64,000 bases of DNA from Mytilus californianus (taxonomy: Eukaryota; Mollusca; Bivalvia; Mytilida; Mytilidae), in NCBI RefSeq assembly GCF_021869535.1, contig NW_026262581.1, positions 77,901,955 through 77,965,954 on the forward strand. Direction: 5' to 3'. This document shows, piece by piece, positions 21,889 through 31,518 of this stretch (positions are counted from its first letter, which is position 1; each line of letters starts with the position of its first letter). The position numbers and the translations under genes were made by a program. Under the pieces are notes generated by a model. The model did no database searches. It saw nothing but the letters and a program-made list of their open reading frames with translations, and was not told the DNA's origin.

Positions 21889-22114
21889 CGTCCCGAGTCT
21901 ATACAAGTTGTGAATACGTTTTCAAGTAACAGTTACTATTAAAGATCTCATATTGAAACCCTCTCCTACATGTGCAAATGAAAAAATATTAACGTATGAC
22001 TTAAGGAAGCACTCATGAATTTTGTTATTTTGGAAAGGTATCTTTTCCTAGATGATATAACATGACAATAAACATCCTTGCAATAGTTTATGTATAAAAT
22101 TAACTTGCACATAC

Positions 22115-22268
22115 ATATATTCGTCCTTTATAGAAATTGTCTTTCAGGTGTTGGAGTATCTCCTGGTTGTCTAAGTTCAAAAGTTTGGCTAGATCACTGA
22201 CACTGCCTTCGTTTGTCGACATTTTTATGCGAGGAAACTATAAGCATTTCTTTTCACATATGGAAGAT
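22115..22268 (-). CDS. First coding exon of a probable myosin motor-domain gene (partial)
   Basis: On the minus strand the exon opens after the acceptor TTTCTTTTTCAG (ending at 22269) and has 46 bases of 5' UTR. It starts with ATG at 22222-22220 and codes 36 residues to 22115, where the consensus donor GTATGT follows in phase 0. The protein begins MSTNEGSVSDLAKLLNLDNQ and ends KDNFYKGRIY. The pattern (D)DL-x-L...L-[ND]-x(2,3)-I-L-x-x-L-K-x-x-[FY]-x-x-x-x-I-Y is the usual start of myosin heads, where a Y-[TV]-Y-[IVT]-G block normally follows; the phase-0 break after IY fits an exon junction there. The next exons should lie at lower coordinates on this strand. I could not find them, and LTIR-B begins 230 bp further on, so the intron may hold it. 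The myosin class cannot be assigned. At least one 5' UTR exon should lie above 22268. Confidence 0.65.
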
Positions 22269-24245
22269 CTGAAAAAGAAATCAAATTAGGAGTACATGTA
22301 GTACTTAATTTATTTTAAGGATTCATACACCGGAAAAAATGGTTTTTGTTTTGCAATACTCCTTCCCGAATAAGTTTTAAATTAAAATTATTCCAAAACA
22401 TGACCATACATTGTTTGCAATCGTTAAAATAAAGCTGTTTATAAGCTTGTCTGTATCTTGAAGCGAAATGTTTCACTGATTCACAATTATGGCTAAATAC
22501 TAATCAAAGCATTTTACTAACAGGTACTAGTACTGTGAATTTATATTTCCATTTAAACATTTTTTGCAGAATGACTTCAAAATTAAAAACAACACAACAT
22601 AAAATTGTGAAAGAGCTTTTTCACAAAATTGACTTGATGATAGCTCTGCTTCTGAATACTCTTCTCTTATTTATACATATTTCTTTTAAACGATAGGAAG
22701 AATATGGTGTTTTCTCAATCAAGCTTGATTATAATTTTATAAAAATAAGTAAAAAGAAGAAAAAAAATTCTTGTAAAATTTGACACCTTCATTACCGTAG
22801 TTTATAATGTACATCCAGTTGCCATTTTTTTCAATATGAGGTAACATCATGCTTACTGACTTTACTTATAGCTACATGTCTCAAAACACCCATGTTTGCT
22901 ATTTATTGTTGGAAAATGTTTAACGGAGAAAAAATTTAAATATAGATATCCGGCGCATAAAATTAAAACTTTTAAAACGGTTTTCTTGATTGGTTAAGAT
23001 AACAGAGTTTTGCGTGCTTTATCAAATAACACATTATCTAATTTGTCAATGGATTAATAGCATTAAAACTGCTAAAATAACTACAATGCAATGTTAAGAT
23101 AGTGTTAATATCTTTTTCGGAACTTACGTTAAATGAGCCATGATTATAGGGAATACAACATGTTAAAGTTTAAATATCAGTTCCGCATTTTTTTTGGAAA
23201 CAGTTTAAAGACATTTCCATTTTAAATTGATTAAATGCCTGCTGCCGAATAGTCTTCTGTATTTCAATTATTTGTTAAATATAAGCAAGATGATTAATCT
23301 CATATAAAAAAGATAAGTTACATAATACTTTTAAATATGTAAACAAAAGAAAAACTAAAATTATAACCTCTTCTTTTCCTATACATCCGATATTTCTCTT
23401 TTTTTCTAATCCGTTTCAGTCGATATTATTTCAATAAAGATATTTGATGGGTAAATATAAGAAGGTATTTCGGTCTGAATTAAATTACATATTATTTAAT
23501 CTAAGTATATTAATTACAACAGTGATAATTTCTTTAAGTACTGCATAACAAGGTGAAAACTTATGGTAATATCTCTTTGTCGGAATTAACTTAAGTAAAA
23601 TAATACAACAGTTTAAAATCTGAAAGAAGTAGCGTCTTGAAAAAAAAAAAACATGTATTCATCGTTCATTTGGAAATGGATATGAATCAAATAATTAATG
23701 ATTTAATTATTGGTGTTAAACTCATCTTTCAGAATACCTGGCTTTTTCATGGCTGTCAGTTTGGATTTTTTTGGTGGAAGAACCCATGATACATTGTACC
23801 TGTAACTACTGTCGACCTTAGTCAGGAAAATTAGCCATCGTTGTCAATCAAGTACTGGTACGACGTGCAACAGTTCTACCCCTTGCCAACATGAGTTGAA
23901 GACATATGGTTTACTGCACCTTAAGACGCTAATTAATAATAAACTCTTCACAGATTGTGTACACCAGACGCGCGTTTACTTATATTAATTATTAATAATT
24001 AAAGGTAGATGGGGTGTCTAAATTGAAATTGCGATAGAATTTTTTTTATTATTTGCCAAAATGTCATTTATGTCATGCTTTTTTAACATACTATAAAGTA
24101 TGGGTCACGGGGCACTTTTTCAAGTTACAGGTTGTGCAAAATTGTCAGATTTTGTATAGATTATACACTGAAAACACAAATGTGTTATAGAAAGACTAGA
24201 AATTTAAGATAAAATATTAGCCGATATTTCTTTACATGTACTTTC
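22269..24245. other. AT-rich stretch upstream of the myosin-like exon
   Basis: No coding exon recognised. 23730-23900 is GC-richer with a CATGGCTGTCAGTTTGG block and could be a repeat or a non-coding exon. 23955-23975 holds a partial hammerhead remnant. Confidence 0.45.
23955..23975 (-). ncRNA. Partial hammerhead-motif remnant
   Basis: On the minus strand AAACGCGCGTCTGGTGTAC matches the GAAA/stem III/cleavage side of the 47156-47195 motif, but the CTGATGA and stem II half is missing. A dead fragment. Confidence 0.35.
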
Positions 24246-24249
24246 ATGT

Positions 24250-24570
24250 AAAAATAGATGTGGTATGATGGTTAATGAATGCAAATGATGCAAATAACGT
24301 GCATCTAAGCAACTATATATATAGGTCATCGTACGGCCTACAACAATGAGCAAAACTCATACCGTATAGTCAGTTATATAAGGTTCAAACAATACAACAT
24401 GTGAATCAATTCACACGAGGAAAACAAGGGCCTAAAGTATGACAACACAATAAATCCGTTTTGAAATGCGGAATGTATAAATACACATCCACGTCCGATT
24501 GGATTGTAGGCGTTAAATATTATGCCCCTCGACAGTAGAGAAACATATTTCCACGTTATCCTTTAAAACA
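24250..24570 (+). repeat. Family 1 copy, diverged
   Basis: AGATGTGGTATGATGG, then CGTACGGCCTACAACAATGAGC and CCGTATAGTCAGTTATAT, ending with GGAATGTATAAATACACATCC, a string repeated near 26577 and 27216. Confidence 0.6.
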
Positions 24571-25315
24571 ACTCTATGTTAGGGTCAGTAGGTTATCCGT
24601 TAATGGGCAAGTTGCTGAACTTATTAGTTTACCGTTGACTATTCTAATGTTCTATCCTTGATACATGTCGACCCGCGCTTTGCAAAACCTGTCTTAATAA
24701 TTTATTGATAACTTTGTTAGCGATCTGAATATGTCTTAAATATTCGCTACTGGACGTAGATCAAACAATAATCAATGCCTACAAAATGATGTTTTGGTCA
24801 TTATTTCAAAATTTTTATTTCAAGAACAGGAAAACTATTTGTCTATATTTCTCTGTTGTCAGGTTCTTTTTTGCAGACTGTGCATTCGTCAATTAATGAA
24901 ACGGTGAATATCTTCTGGATGAAAAAGTGAAAAGATGAAAATGTCATTTAACATGTAAAAAATGGCATTATTAAATAAAACGTATACCTTTATCCACGGA
25001 GTGTACCTGGCATCGAAGCATCCGATGCATATGCGCATGGATAAAAAAAGGCCCAAAACATGGAAAAACAAGAAATAATATAAAAAATAACAGTTTAACA
25101 AAAGTCTTTTGTTTTGCTTCATTCTGACTTCTTGGTCAAGGTGTAATAAAAAAATTATATCTTGTCATATTGCAACTTAGTTTGCAAAATTTAAAGCGCT
25201 ATTTGAACTCACTGAATATATGACTTTAACTGAAAATACATGAAATTCCATTTCTGTCTACAGGAACATAAACTTTAAAAACCAAGATCAAGTTTGGTTG
25301 ATTTGTTGTGAGAAA
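24571..25315. other. No gene recognised; SINE tail at about 24735-24780
   Basis: ATTCGCTACTGGACGTAGATCAAACAATAATCAATG is a diverged SINE tail (compare GCCACTGGACGT at 29904). The 77-codon minus-strand frame at 24889-25122 is hydrophobic and not recognised. Confidence 0.4.
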
Positions 25316-25455
25316 TCCGTTTGCGCCAAAAGTGTATTCTTTTGCGCCACAACTCATTTGTACCAATGCTACGTTTGCACCACAAGTTTTCAAAAATACC
25401 TAGTATCATTTGCGCCAAAAATAAAGTCTACATGTACAATTGCGCCAATTTAAAA
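25316..25455. repeat. TTTGCGCCA-rich short-period repeat
   Basis: TTGCGCC or a close variant recurs about five times in 140 bp (near 25330, 25350, 25374, 25410, 25440). A similar string in opposite orientation (GCGCGCAAATG, GGGCGCAAACG) occurs at 31165-31240. Confidence 0.5.
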
Positions 25456-25734
25456 CTGGGTGTGATGTGGCTTCCTTTATTTCAAATGATCATTTAAGAA
25501 AAAAAACTATCAATTGTTTTTTTTTGTTTTTTGTTACACTGCTTTCTCTATTAAAGGTGTCACACCACCCATTCAAAATCCCTATACATTCAAGTTTTTC
25601 TTTTCGATTTTCACAGCTCTTTAAATATTTTACCTAAGTTTAACTTCATGCATAAAAACCATGTATATCCCTAATTATACATGTATAACTTTCTACACGT
25701 CAACTTTCAAACAATGGTTAAAGTCTTATAATTT

Positions 25735-26060
25735 AATTTTGGATGTAACACGTATTCTGATTGGCTTTCAAATCAGAATACGTTTTTTGTCTAACAGCTC
25801 ATAGATATAATTTTGTCATGTGACCATGACGTCATCAACGTTTTTTCATGATTTACTCCTTTAAAATGGAATTTCGAATTAAATTATAAGGAATGACTGT
25901 AGTATTTTTTCTGTCTATTTAAAATAACCTCAAAAATGTGGTGCACACTTTTAAATAACCTGCGTACCCTACGCGGGTTATTCAGTGTGCACCACATTTT
26001 TGATGTTATTTCTTCATAGACAGAAAAAATATTACAGTTATTCCTTAAGTATTGACACAT
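25735..26060. repeat. Foldback MITE: 161-bp palindrome plus leading hairpin
   Basis: 25887-26047 is a near-perfect palindrome with TAAGGAAT...ATTCCTTA ends, arms containing AAAATGTGGTGCACAC, and CGTACCCTACGCGGG at the turn. Just before it lies a hairpin CGTATTCTGATT/AATCAGAATACG (25751-25782) and a TGACGTCA palindrome near 25829. I treat the whole block as one element. Confidence 0.6.
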
Positions 26061-26383
26061 GATGTAACGGGAAGTCCCCTACTACTGAACATACCGCGTT
26101 GGTTTTCTAAAAATCCTAATTAGCATACTATTTAGCATATCTACCCTTAAATTGTGATGCAAGTTCATGCAATAGTAAATTCTGGGCTCAAAATGATCAA
26201 AATATATTTCTCCATCAGAAAAAAAGTTCATTCATATAAATTCATTTGCTAGTTTAAGTACACAACAACATCAAAAGCACCATTTTTTGTCAGAGTAGGG
26301 CTTCTTTTACAAATGTTCTAAATGCGAGTGGGTAAATTAGTGGTCTGACACCTAAACATCGCCGTCAATATCCGATTAGACTG
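26061..26383. other. Unannotated stretch upstream of a small frame
   Basis: Nothing recognised. The last 60 bases are GC-richer (ACATCGCCGTCAATATCC) and could be 5' UTR of the frame that follows. Confidence 0.3.
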
Positions 26384-26464
26384 ATGGCGAAAACAACGGC
26401 GCCACTCGGACGCAACCTCTCAAAGAGTCGTGCAACTGCAATACATAACCATCAAAACAATCAG
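26384..26464 (+). CDS. Possible first coding exon, unrecognised
   Basis: ATG at 26384 opens MAKTTAPLGR and continues 27 codons to a CAG before GTATCA, an acceptable donor in phase 0. Without splicing the frame ends five codons later. The patch is clearly GC-richer than its surroundings. No domain and no downstream exon are recognised. It would be transcribed divergently from the myosin-like exon 4 kb away. Confidence 0.22.
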
Positions 26465-27275
26465 GTATCACACAATTTCTAAAATGAAGACTTATAGAAG
26501 GTATAACATATAGTTAAATGTTCCTTTCTATCCAAAAGTAAGACCCATAACTCGTGCGCGTCCATTTGATTGTGTGGGATGTATAAATACGAAGCCACCA
26601 CTAGCAGAAAAGAGATATCTAACCCGGTGTCCTTGTAAGTAGAGTGTCGCCCCGTTGCTACGCATATATAGTTAAACAGCCAAACAGAAACACCGTAATT
26701 AGGGTCTTACTGCCCGACGGTTGATCTGTATTCCGAAGTCACATGTAACCCTCGGATTTAAAAGTTGAGAATGATATTATTAATCTCAATGAAATTATAC
26801 CGTACAGTTATACATTGTCTTTTAGATTTAAATCTAATCATTACGGTGATGTGTGTCCTTGATGGCTTATAAGTAGGAAAACATAAAATTTCAAATTTTA
26901 TATCAAAATTAATTTCAACGGCAATGTGTACAGCACTGAATAATTCTTTGATTGGATTAATGTAAATTAATTTTCATGTATTACATGGATTTACTCTTCA
27001 ATATAAATCAAATTCATGTAGGTTTCAATATTTACCGTTTGATTTTTCCTTTTGAATGAACCAATACAAGACAGATTCGCCATTCAATTTTAGATTTATT
27101 TTCTTTATCTCAGCTTAAAGTGTATTGAGGTATAGAAATGAAGCCACCTGTAAGTTGATAAAACAGTAATACTTATTATTATTTGGTACATAAATGTTTT
27201 CTTTTTGCTTTGTTGGATGTATAAATACACATACACGTCCGATAGGAATGGGGCGTTTAAACTAATACCCGACGA
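26465..27275. other. No gene recognised; repeat ends present
   Basis: Two GGATGTATAAATAC strings (26576 and 27215) mark fragments of family 1 3' ends. Otherwise AT-rich. Confidence 0.45.
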
Positions 27276-27357
27276 CAAAAGTCTTGAAAATTGGTACTAA
27301 TCACGCAAAATTAAGGTGTAAGAACAAAGACTGGTCGGTCCTAATAATGTGTCTGGG
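27276..27357 (+). repeat. SINE, left part, split by LTIR-C
   Basis: ATTAAGGTGTAAGAACAAAG and AATGTGTCTGGG match the reverse complement of the SINE at 48880-49237. The SINE resumes at 29522. Confidence 0.7.
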
Positions 27358-27359
27358 TA

Positions 27360-27635
27360 CACTGTAAAAATTGTGCTTAGAATTTAAACGTGTTGCAAGA
27401 CTTATGTGCTTAGGAAAGTGTTTAATTTCTAAACATAAAAAAATAAACATGTTTTGGCTCTCAGCACTTCGCAATAAACATGTTTTGGCTCTCAGCACTT
27501 TTCAATAAACATGTTGCTGTGCTTAACATGTTTAGCTACTTTGTCAAGTATATAAAGCTAAACGTGTTTAAATTCTAAGCACTTTCAATATTTAGACACT
27601 TTCCTAAATACGTTTAGAATTACAACACATTTAGG
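27360..27635 (+). repeat. LTIR-C left arm with CTAAACATGTTTA-type subrepeats
   Basis: Repeated AAACATGTTTTGGCTCTCAGCACTT-like blocks and TAAACGTGTTTA strings. The palindromic core CTAAACATGTTTAG is itself self-complementary. Confidence 0.7.
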
Positions 27636-27664
27636 CCGAATACGGCTTTCATATCACGTGCTAA

Positions 27665-28825
27665 TTTTTGAGCGGGAAGAAGAAACAAAGAACCCGAAGT
27701 CAAAGGCCACGCTGTTTACTTCTGACCATATAAACTGACCGTAACTTGACTGTTTCAGAAAGGTAAGGAGTTATGATTATACTGTCTTTTATTTTGTACT
27801 GCCAATTTTAAATGATTATTGACAGTTATAAGCATTATTTACAAGTACACTACCGTATAGTCAATGCAGAAGAGAAAAGGGGGTACCATCCCACGAAACA
27901 AGTGCTTGTAAGAGCTTTAAGTGTTCAAACTATCTTGTGTATAGATGATAAGAGTTGTTTAATGTGCTATCATGCAAGTTTGCATTTATTTTTTTATTTA
28001 TATATGTTCTTGGAAAGGAGTTTGTGAGGATAATTTTCGTTCGGTACTCCTCGGCAGATTATAATGGAACATGAAGGATAGTGGAATCTGCCGAGTCTTA
28101 TCAGGATGAGGTGCATCATTCGCAAATCCAGTGTCATATCGAGTTCATTGTTTTCGTAAGCACTTCCGATATGCACAATCAACATTTCCTCAAAATAAAT
28201 AGAAAGATGCTTGTTTATTTCAATAGTTATAAGCGGTTGTGATTTTTTTTATAATTTTATTGATATGTATTGTTTTATTCTAGATGAGAGAAGTGCAGAG
28301 GAAATCATCATCTGTCTTGGCATGCTAAAAGAGGAGATAAAGAACAGTAGCAAATATGCTGCTAGGTAAGAATCAAAAGTGTATTTGATTTTAAAAATGC
28401 CAATATATATTTGATCAAATGAATAATATTAAGCATGAAAAGAAGTTTTATATTAAAAAATATCAATTGATTCATCAGTAAATTTATGTTTTTATACCAC
28501 GGTCCTAATGTTGTTATCTGGATCTTAAATCATGCTTTTACTTTTTGGTGTTGTAGTTCGTATTCTTATATTTTTAGATTAATTCTACTTAGTTGCTTAT
28601 CAATATTTTTCTATATTTCAGGCCATTGACCAGCAGTTGGGTACTAAGAAAGGAGAAGCTCTTATTGACCTGTAAAATGAAAACAGGACATTTTCAAATT
28701 GTTTTGTTGTAGGGATGGGGTACAAGTAGAAGATTGGTCAATATTATGTACATGTACCTTGATATAAATTTATTTTTGATTGTGTTCAATGATAAACTGG
28801 AAATAAATGATAACATAAATTCCTT
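27665..28825 (+). other. Short spliced transcription unit inside LTIR-C (three putative exons)
   Basis: Exon 1 (about 27665-27762) is GC-richer and ends AAAG before GTAAGG. Exon 2 (28284-28365) follows TTTTATTCTAG and ends GCTAG before GTAAGA. Exon 3 starts at 28622 after CTATATTTCAG and has an AATAAA signal at 28802-28807. All junctions are good consensus sites on one strand. The longest joined frame enters exon 2 from exon 1 and starts with a methionine inside exon 2, giving about 43 codons with MLKEEIKNSS near its start. The open frame without methionine is longer (DERSAEEIII upstream). I recognise no domain. It could be the element's own degenerate gene, a captured host fragment, or a non-coding RNA. 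Confidence 0.45.
28802..28807 (+). terminator. AATAAA polyadenylation signal
   Basis: Canonical hexamer 180 bases into putative exon 3 of the LTIR-C unit. Confidence 0.4.
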
Positions 28826-29167
28826 TGTTTTATATGTTGTAATTTTGTTTTTAAAGCTAGAATTAGTATAATGATAATTTCATTTCAAAAGTTCTAGACT
28901 GTTTTACGAATATTTGAAATGATGAAAAAATGCAATAGTCGAATGATGTAAACTGAATTAAAGAAAAAACTCATTGAGATTGAAAAGGTATTGGTCACAT
29001 TCAATTTGATATGTAAATTCCAGTTTCTTAGTTTGATGCATTGGCTCCTTTTTGTGATGGTATGAAAACCTGTTTTATTGAGAGCTATCATACGTTTTAC
29101 AGTCAAGCCTTCCGGAATATTAGTTTAATTGGGGCCTAATGAAGTAACGGCTTCTCACAATAAAATG

Positions 29168-29519
29168 ATAAACATGTTTCTTCACGACCCTTTATGGTCT
29201 AAACATGTTTACATTCAAAACACTTCACAGCTAAACGTGTTTCCAGACAAAACACTTCTCAGCTAAACATGTTTCCAGATACAACAATTCACAGCTAAAC
29301 ATGTTTACTGTACAGTCTAAGCACTTTTTAGCTAAACGTGTTTCTAGTCTAAACGCTTTACAGCTAAACATGTTTACAGTCTAAGCACTTTATAGCTTGA
29401 CATGTTTAGGCTGTTAACACATTAAATATTAAACATGTTTAGATTTAAAACATGTCAAAAATCGGTTTCATAAATGTGTTTAGGAAAGTGTTTAGGCTCT
29501 AAACACATTTTTTAGAGTG
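29168..29519 (-). repeat. LTIR-C right arm with CTAAACATGTTTA-type subrepeats
   Basis: At least seven CTAAACATGTTT or CTAAACGTGTTT copies separated by AAGCACTTT-type linkers. It ends TTTTTTAGAGTG before TA. Confidence 0.75.
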
Positions 29520-29521
29520 TA

Positions 29522-29690
29522 GGGTGAACTCTCTTCCTGCGGAGCGTTACCTTGTGAACTATCACGTTAAAAATCCGGCCCAGCGTGTCGGTCTAGTACA
29601 AAGCAGGGTTCATATTCATCTCAAATCAACATGTTATCGTCCTGAATATGCAATTAACTGGCCACACTGAATGTTAAACAGCCATCCATC
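29522..29690 (+). repeat. SINE, right part, resumed after LTIR-C
   Basis: CTTCCTGCGGAGCGTTACC, CCAGCGTGTCGGTCTAGTAC and GAATATGCAATTAACTGGCC match, in order, the reverse complement of 48895-49050. Confidence 0.7.
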
Positions 29691-29699
29691 CATCTCTTT

Positions 29700-31500
29700 C
29701 CGTGGGGCAAGTAAGTGACTTATTGATAGGCAAATCTTATGGACTTTTCAAGGCGAATTGTATGGACTTTTCAAACATGCGTGATCTTTGAGAACTTGTG
29801 ACAGTCTACATAGTATGATCATTGTTGCATGTCAACTCACTTTGCTAAACCTATCTTACTAATATTTGTTAACTTTGTTGTCGACCTGAATATATTTGAA
29901 CTATTTGCCACTGGACGTCTGGTAAACAACAGTCAATGTTTATCTAATGATTTTATCATAATTTGTATTTGTACATTAAAACTTGATATTTTATGCTAAA
30001 TTAAAAATGTCATGATCGCATTCATTGAAAGAAGTTCAGGGTCTTCCTTAATATAGATAATACTTTATTTGTATAATAATTTTTGTATAATTATCATAAA
30101 ATAGGGTAGCATTCTGTAATATCGTTTATCATACTTTATTTACCCAATAAAAATCGTTTAATTTAAAGGTCGGTTATTACGCAATAAAAATTAAATAGCT
30201 TATATAAGTAAAATAAAATTAATGATAGCCATAATCCCCGACTCTGTAAGTCCTTAAAAGCCTCAGTCGCACTTCATGATTTTTTCTGTCATACTTATTT
30301 ATTTGTGTATTTAACTATTTACAAGTAACCCCTTCCGTTAGTCTAAGTCCCCTGCCTGAGGAAGTGGAATTGGGTTTCGAGCAGGATTAGTCCAAGCACT
30401 TAGTCCCGGATATACAGATAAAGATATAAAAACAAAGCAAATCTGAAGAGTAAATGTACCGATTTTATATGTATATTTTATATTTGAAGCGAACTGCTTT
30501 AAGAAATTGTATTCTGTCAACTTCTCCATTCTGGTATTTTCTGAATAGTTCCATCATATACTCTGTTTACTTTTTCTTACTTCTACGTACAACTGCTGGT
30601 GTATCAAGTCTTCTTAGTTTGGAAACAGAATGCTATATACTCTGCAATATTCGCAATTAAATTACATGTATACCTGAAGCGATTACGGGTTTTCTCATAA
30701 TCACTTAATATATATTTTTACAATTCGATATGAAAAAATATATAAATCAAAATGATAAATATGTTCAAAATGAATAACTATCGTCATATTTATTACGAAT
30801 TATCGACATATTTACCTGTATGATGTATGGATTTGGGGTCCTTAATTTCTGTATTCTTTTAATATTTTAGAACATTTATCTTAATCTTTAAAAATAACGC
30901 TTGGTCTCATGAGTATAAATGATCTTACAATTAAAATGATCTGTAATTAGAAGATTTCTTTATTCTGTACATCGTTCACTTCTGCAATCAGTATTGTAAT
31001 ACCTGATTTTCCATAGTTTGTCTGCATACTTTTGCACCCCATAATTTTTTATTTTTTTATATATTTTGCTAATTTTTCTCTTTTCATATTTTTTGGGGTT
31101 CATTATTCTTTATTCTGTAAACCCCATCCAGGCCACCCTGTATTACATGTACCTGTAAAATAAATGCGCGCAAATGTGATAAAAAGCTGGGCGCAAACGT
31201 AAAAAAAAGTAATCCCCAAATGCGCGCAAATGTAATGGTAGGGATTTATTCCTAACAACATAGCTGATTATGTAAGGCCGTTGTCGTTTAGTATGACGTT
31301 ATAAGTTTTCGCTTACCTTACATGTGTTTTTGTTGCATAAATTATATTCTCTGATCGTTAAGTCAAATATTGGCTAAAGTTAAAATTATTTGAACACTAG
31401 CCTCGAGACAGTTACCAGACTTATGAGGGTACCTTGTCTACAATTGGCTTGTTGCATGTTTTTTTAGTTTATGCTTAAAAGAAAACACCGTGTGAAGTTA
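29700..31500. other. No gene recognised; scattered repeat ends
   Basis: A SINE tail (GCCACTGGACGTCTGG) at about 29900, and a GCGCGCAAATG short-period repeat at 31165-31240. 30330-30420 is GC-richer but shows no exon signals. Confidence 0.4.
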
Positions 31501-31518
31501 TTATGACGAATTTATTAT

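Larger units (their letters stand above)
27360..29519. mobile_element. LTIR-C: 2.16-kb TIR element inserted at TA within a SINE
   Basis: The left end CACTGTAAAAATTGTG and the right end, read in reverse (CACTCTAAAAAATGTG), are inverted, with TA on both outer sides (27358-27359 and 29520-29521). The uninterrupted SINE at 48880-49237 has a single TA there, so this is a TA-duplicating insertion. Arms of about 275 bp (27360-27635) and 350 bp (29168-29519) are filled with roughly 33-bp subrepeats containing CTAAACATGTTTA. The interior carries spliced-transcript-like signals rather than transposase. TA duplication suggests Tc1/mariner-type; the CACT[GC] ends also recall CACTA-like elements, so the superfamily is open. 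Confidence 0.75.

Noticed and set aside
25316-31250. TTGCGCC repeats at 25.3 kb and inverted GGCGCAA repeats at 31.2 kb as ends of a 6-kb element
   Set aside because: Only short motifs are shared, the arms do not align over length and no target duplication was found.
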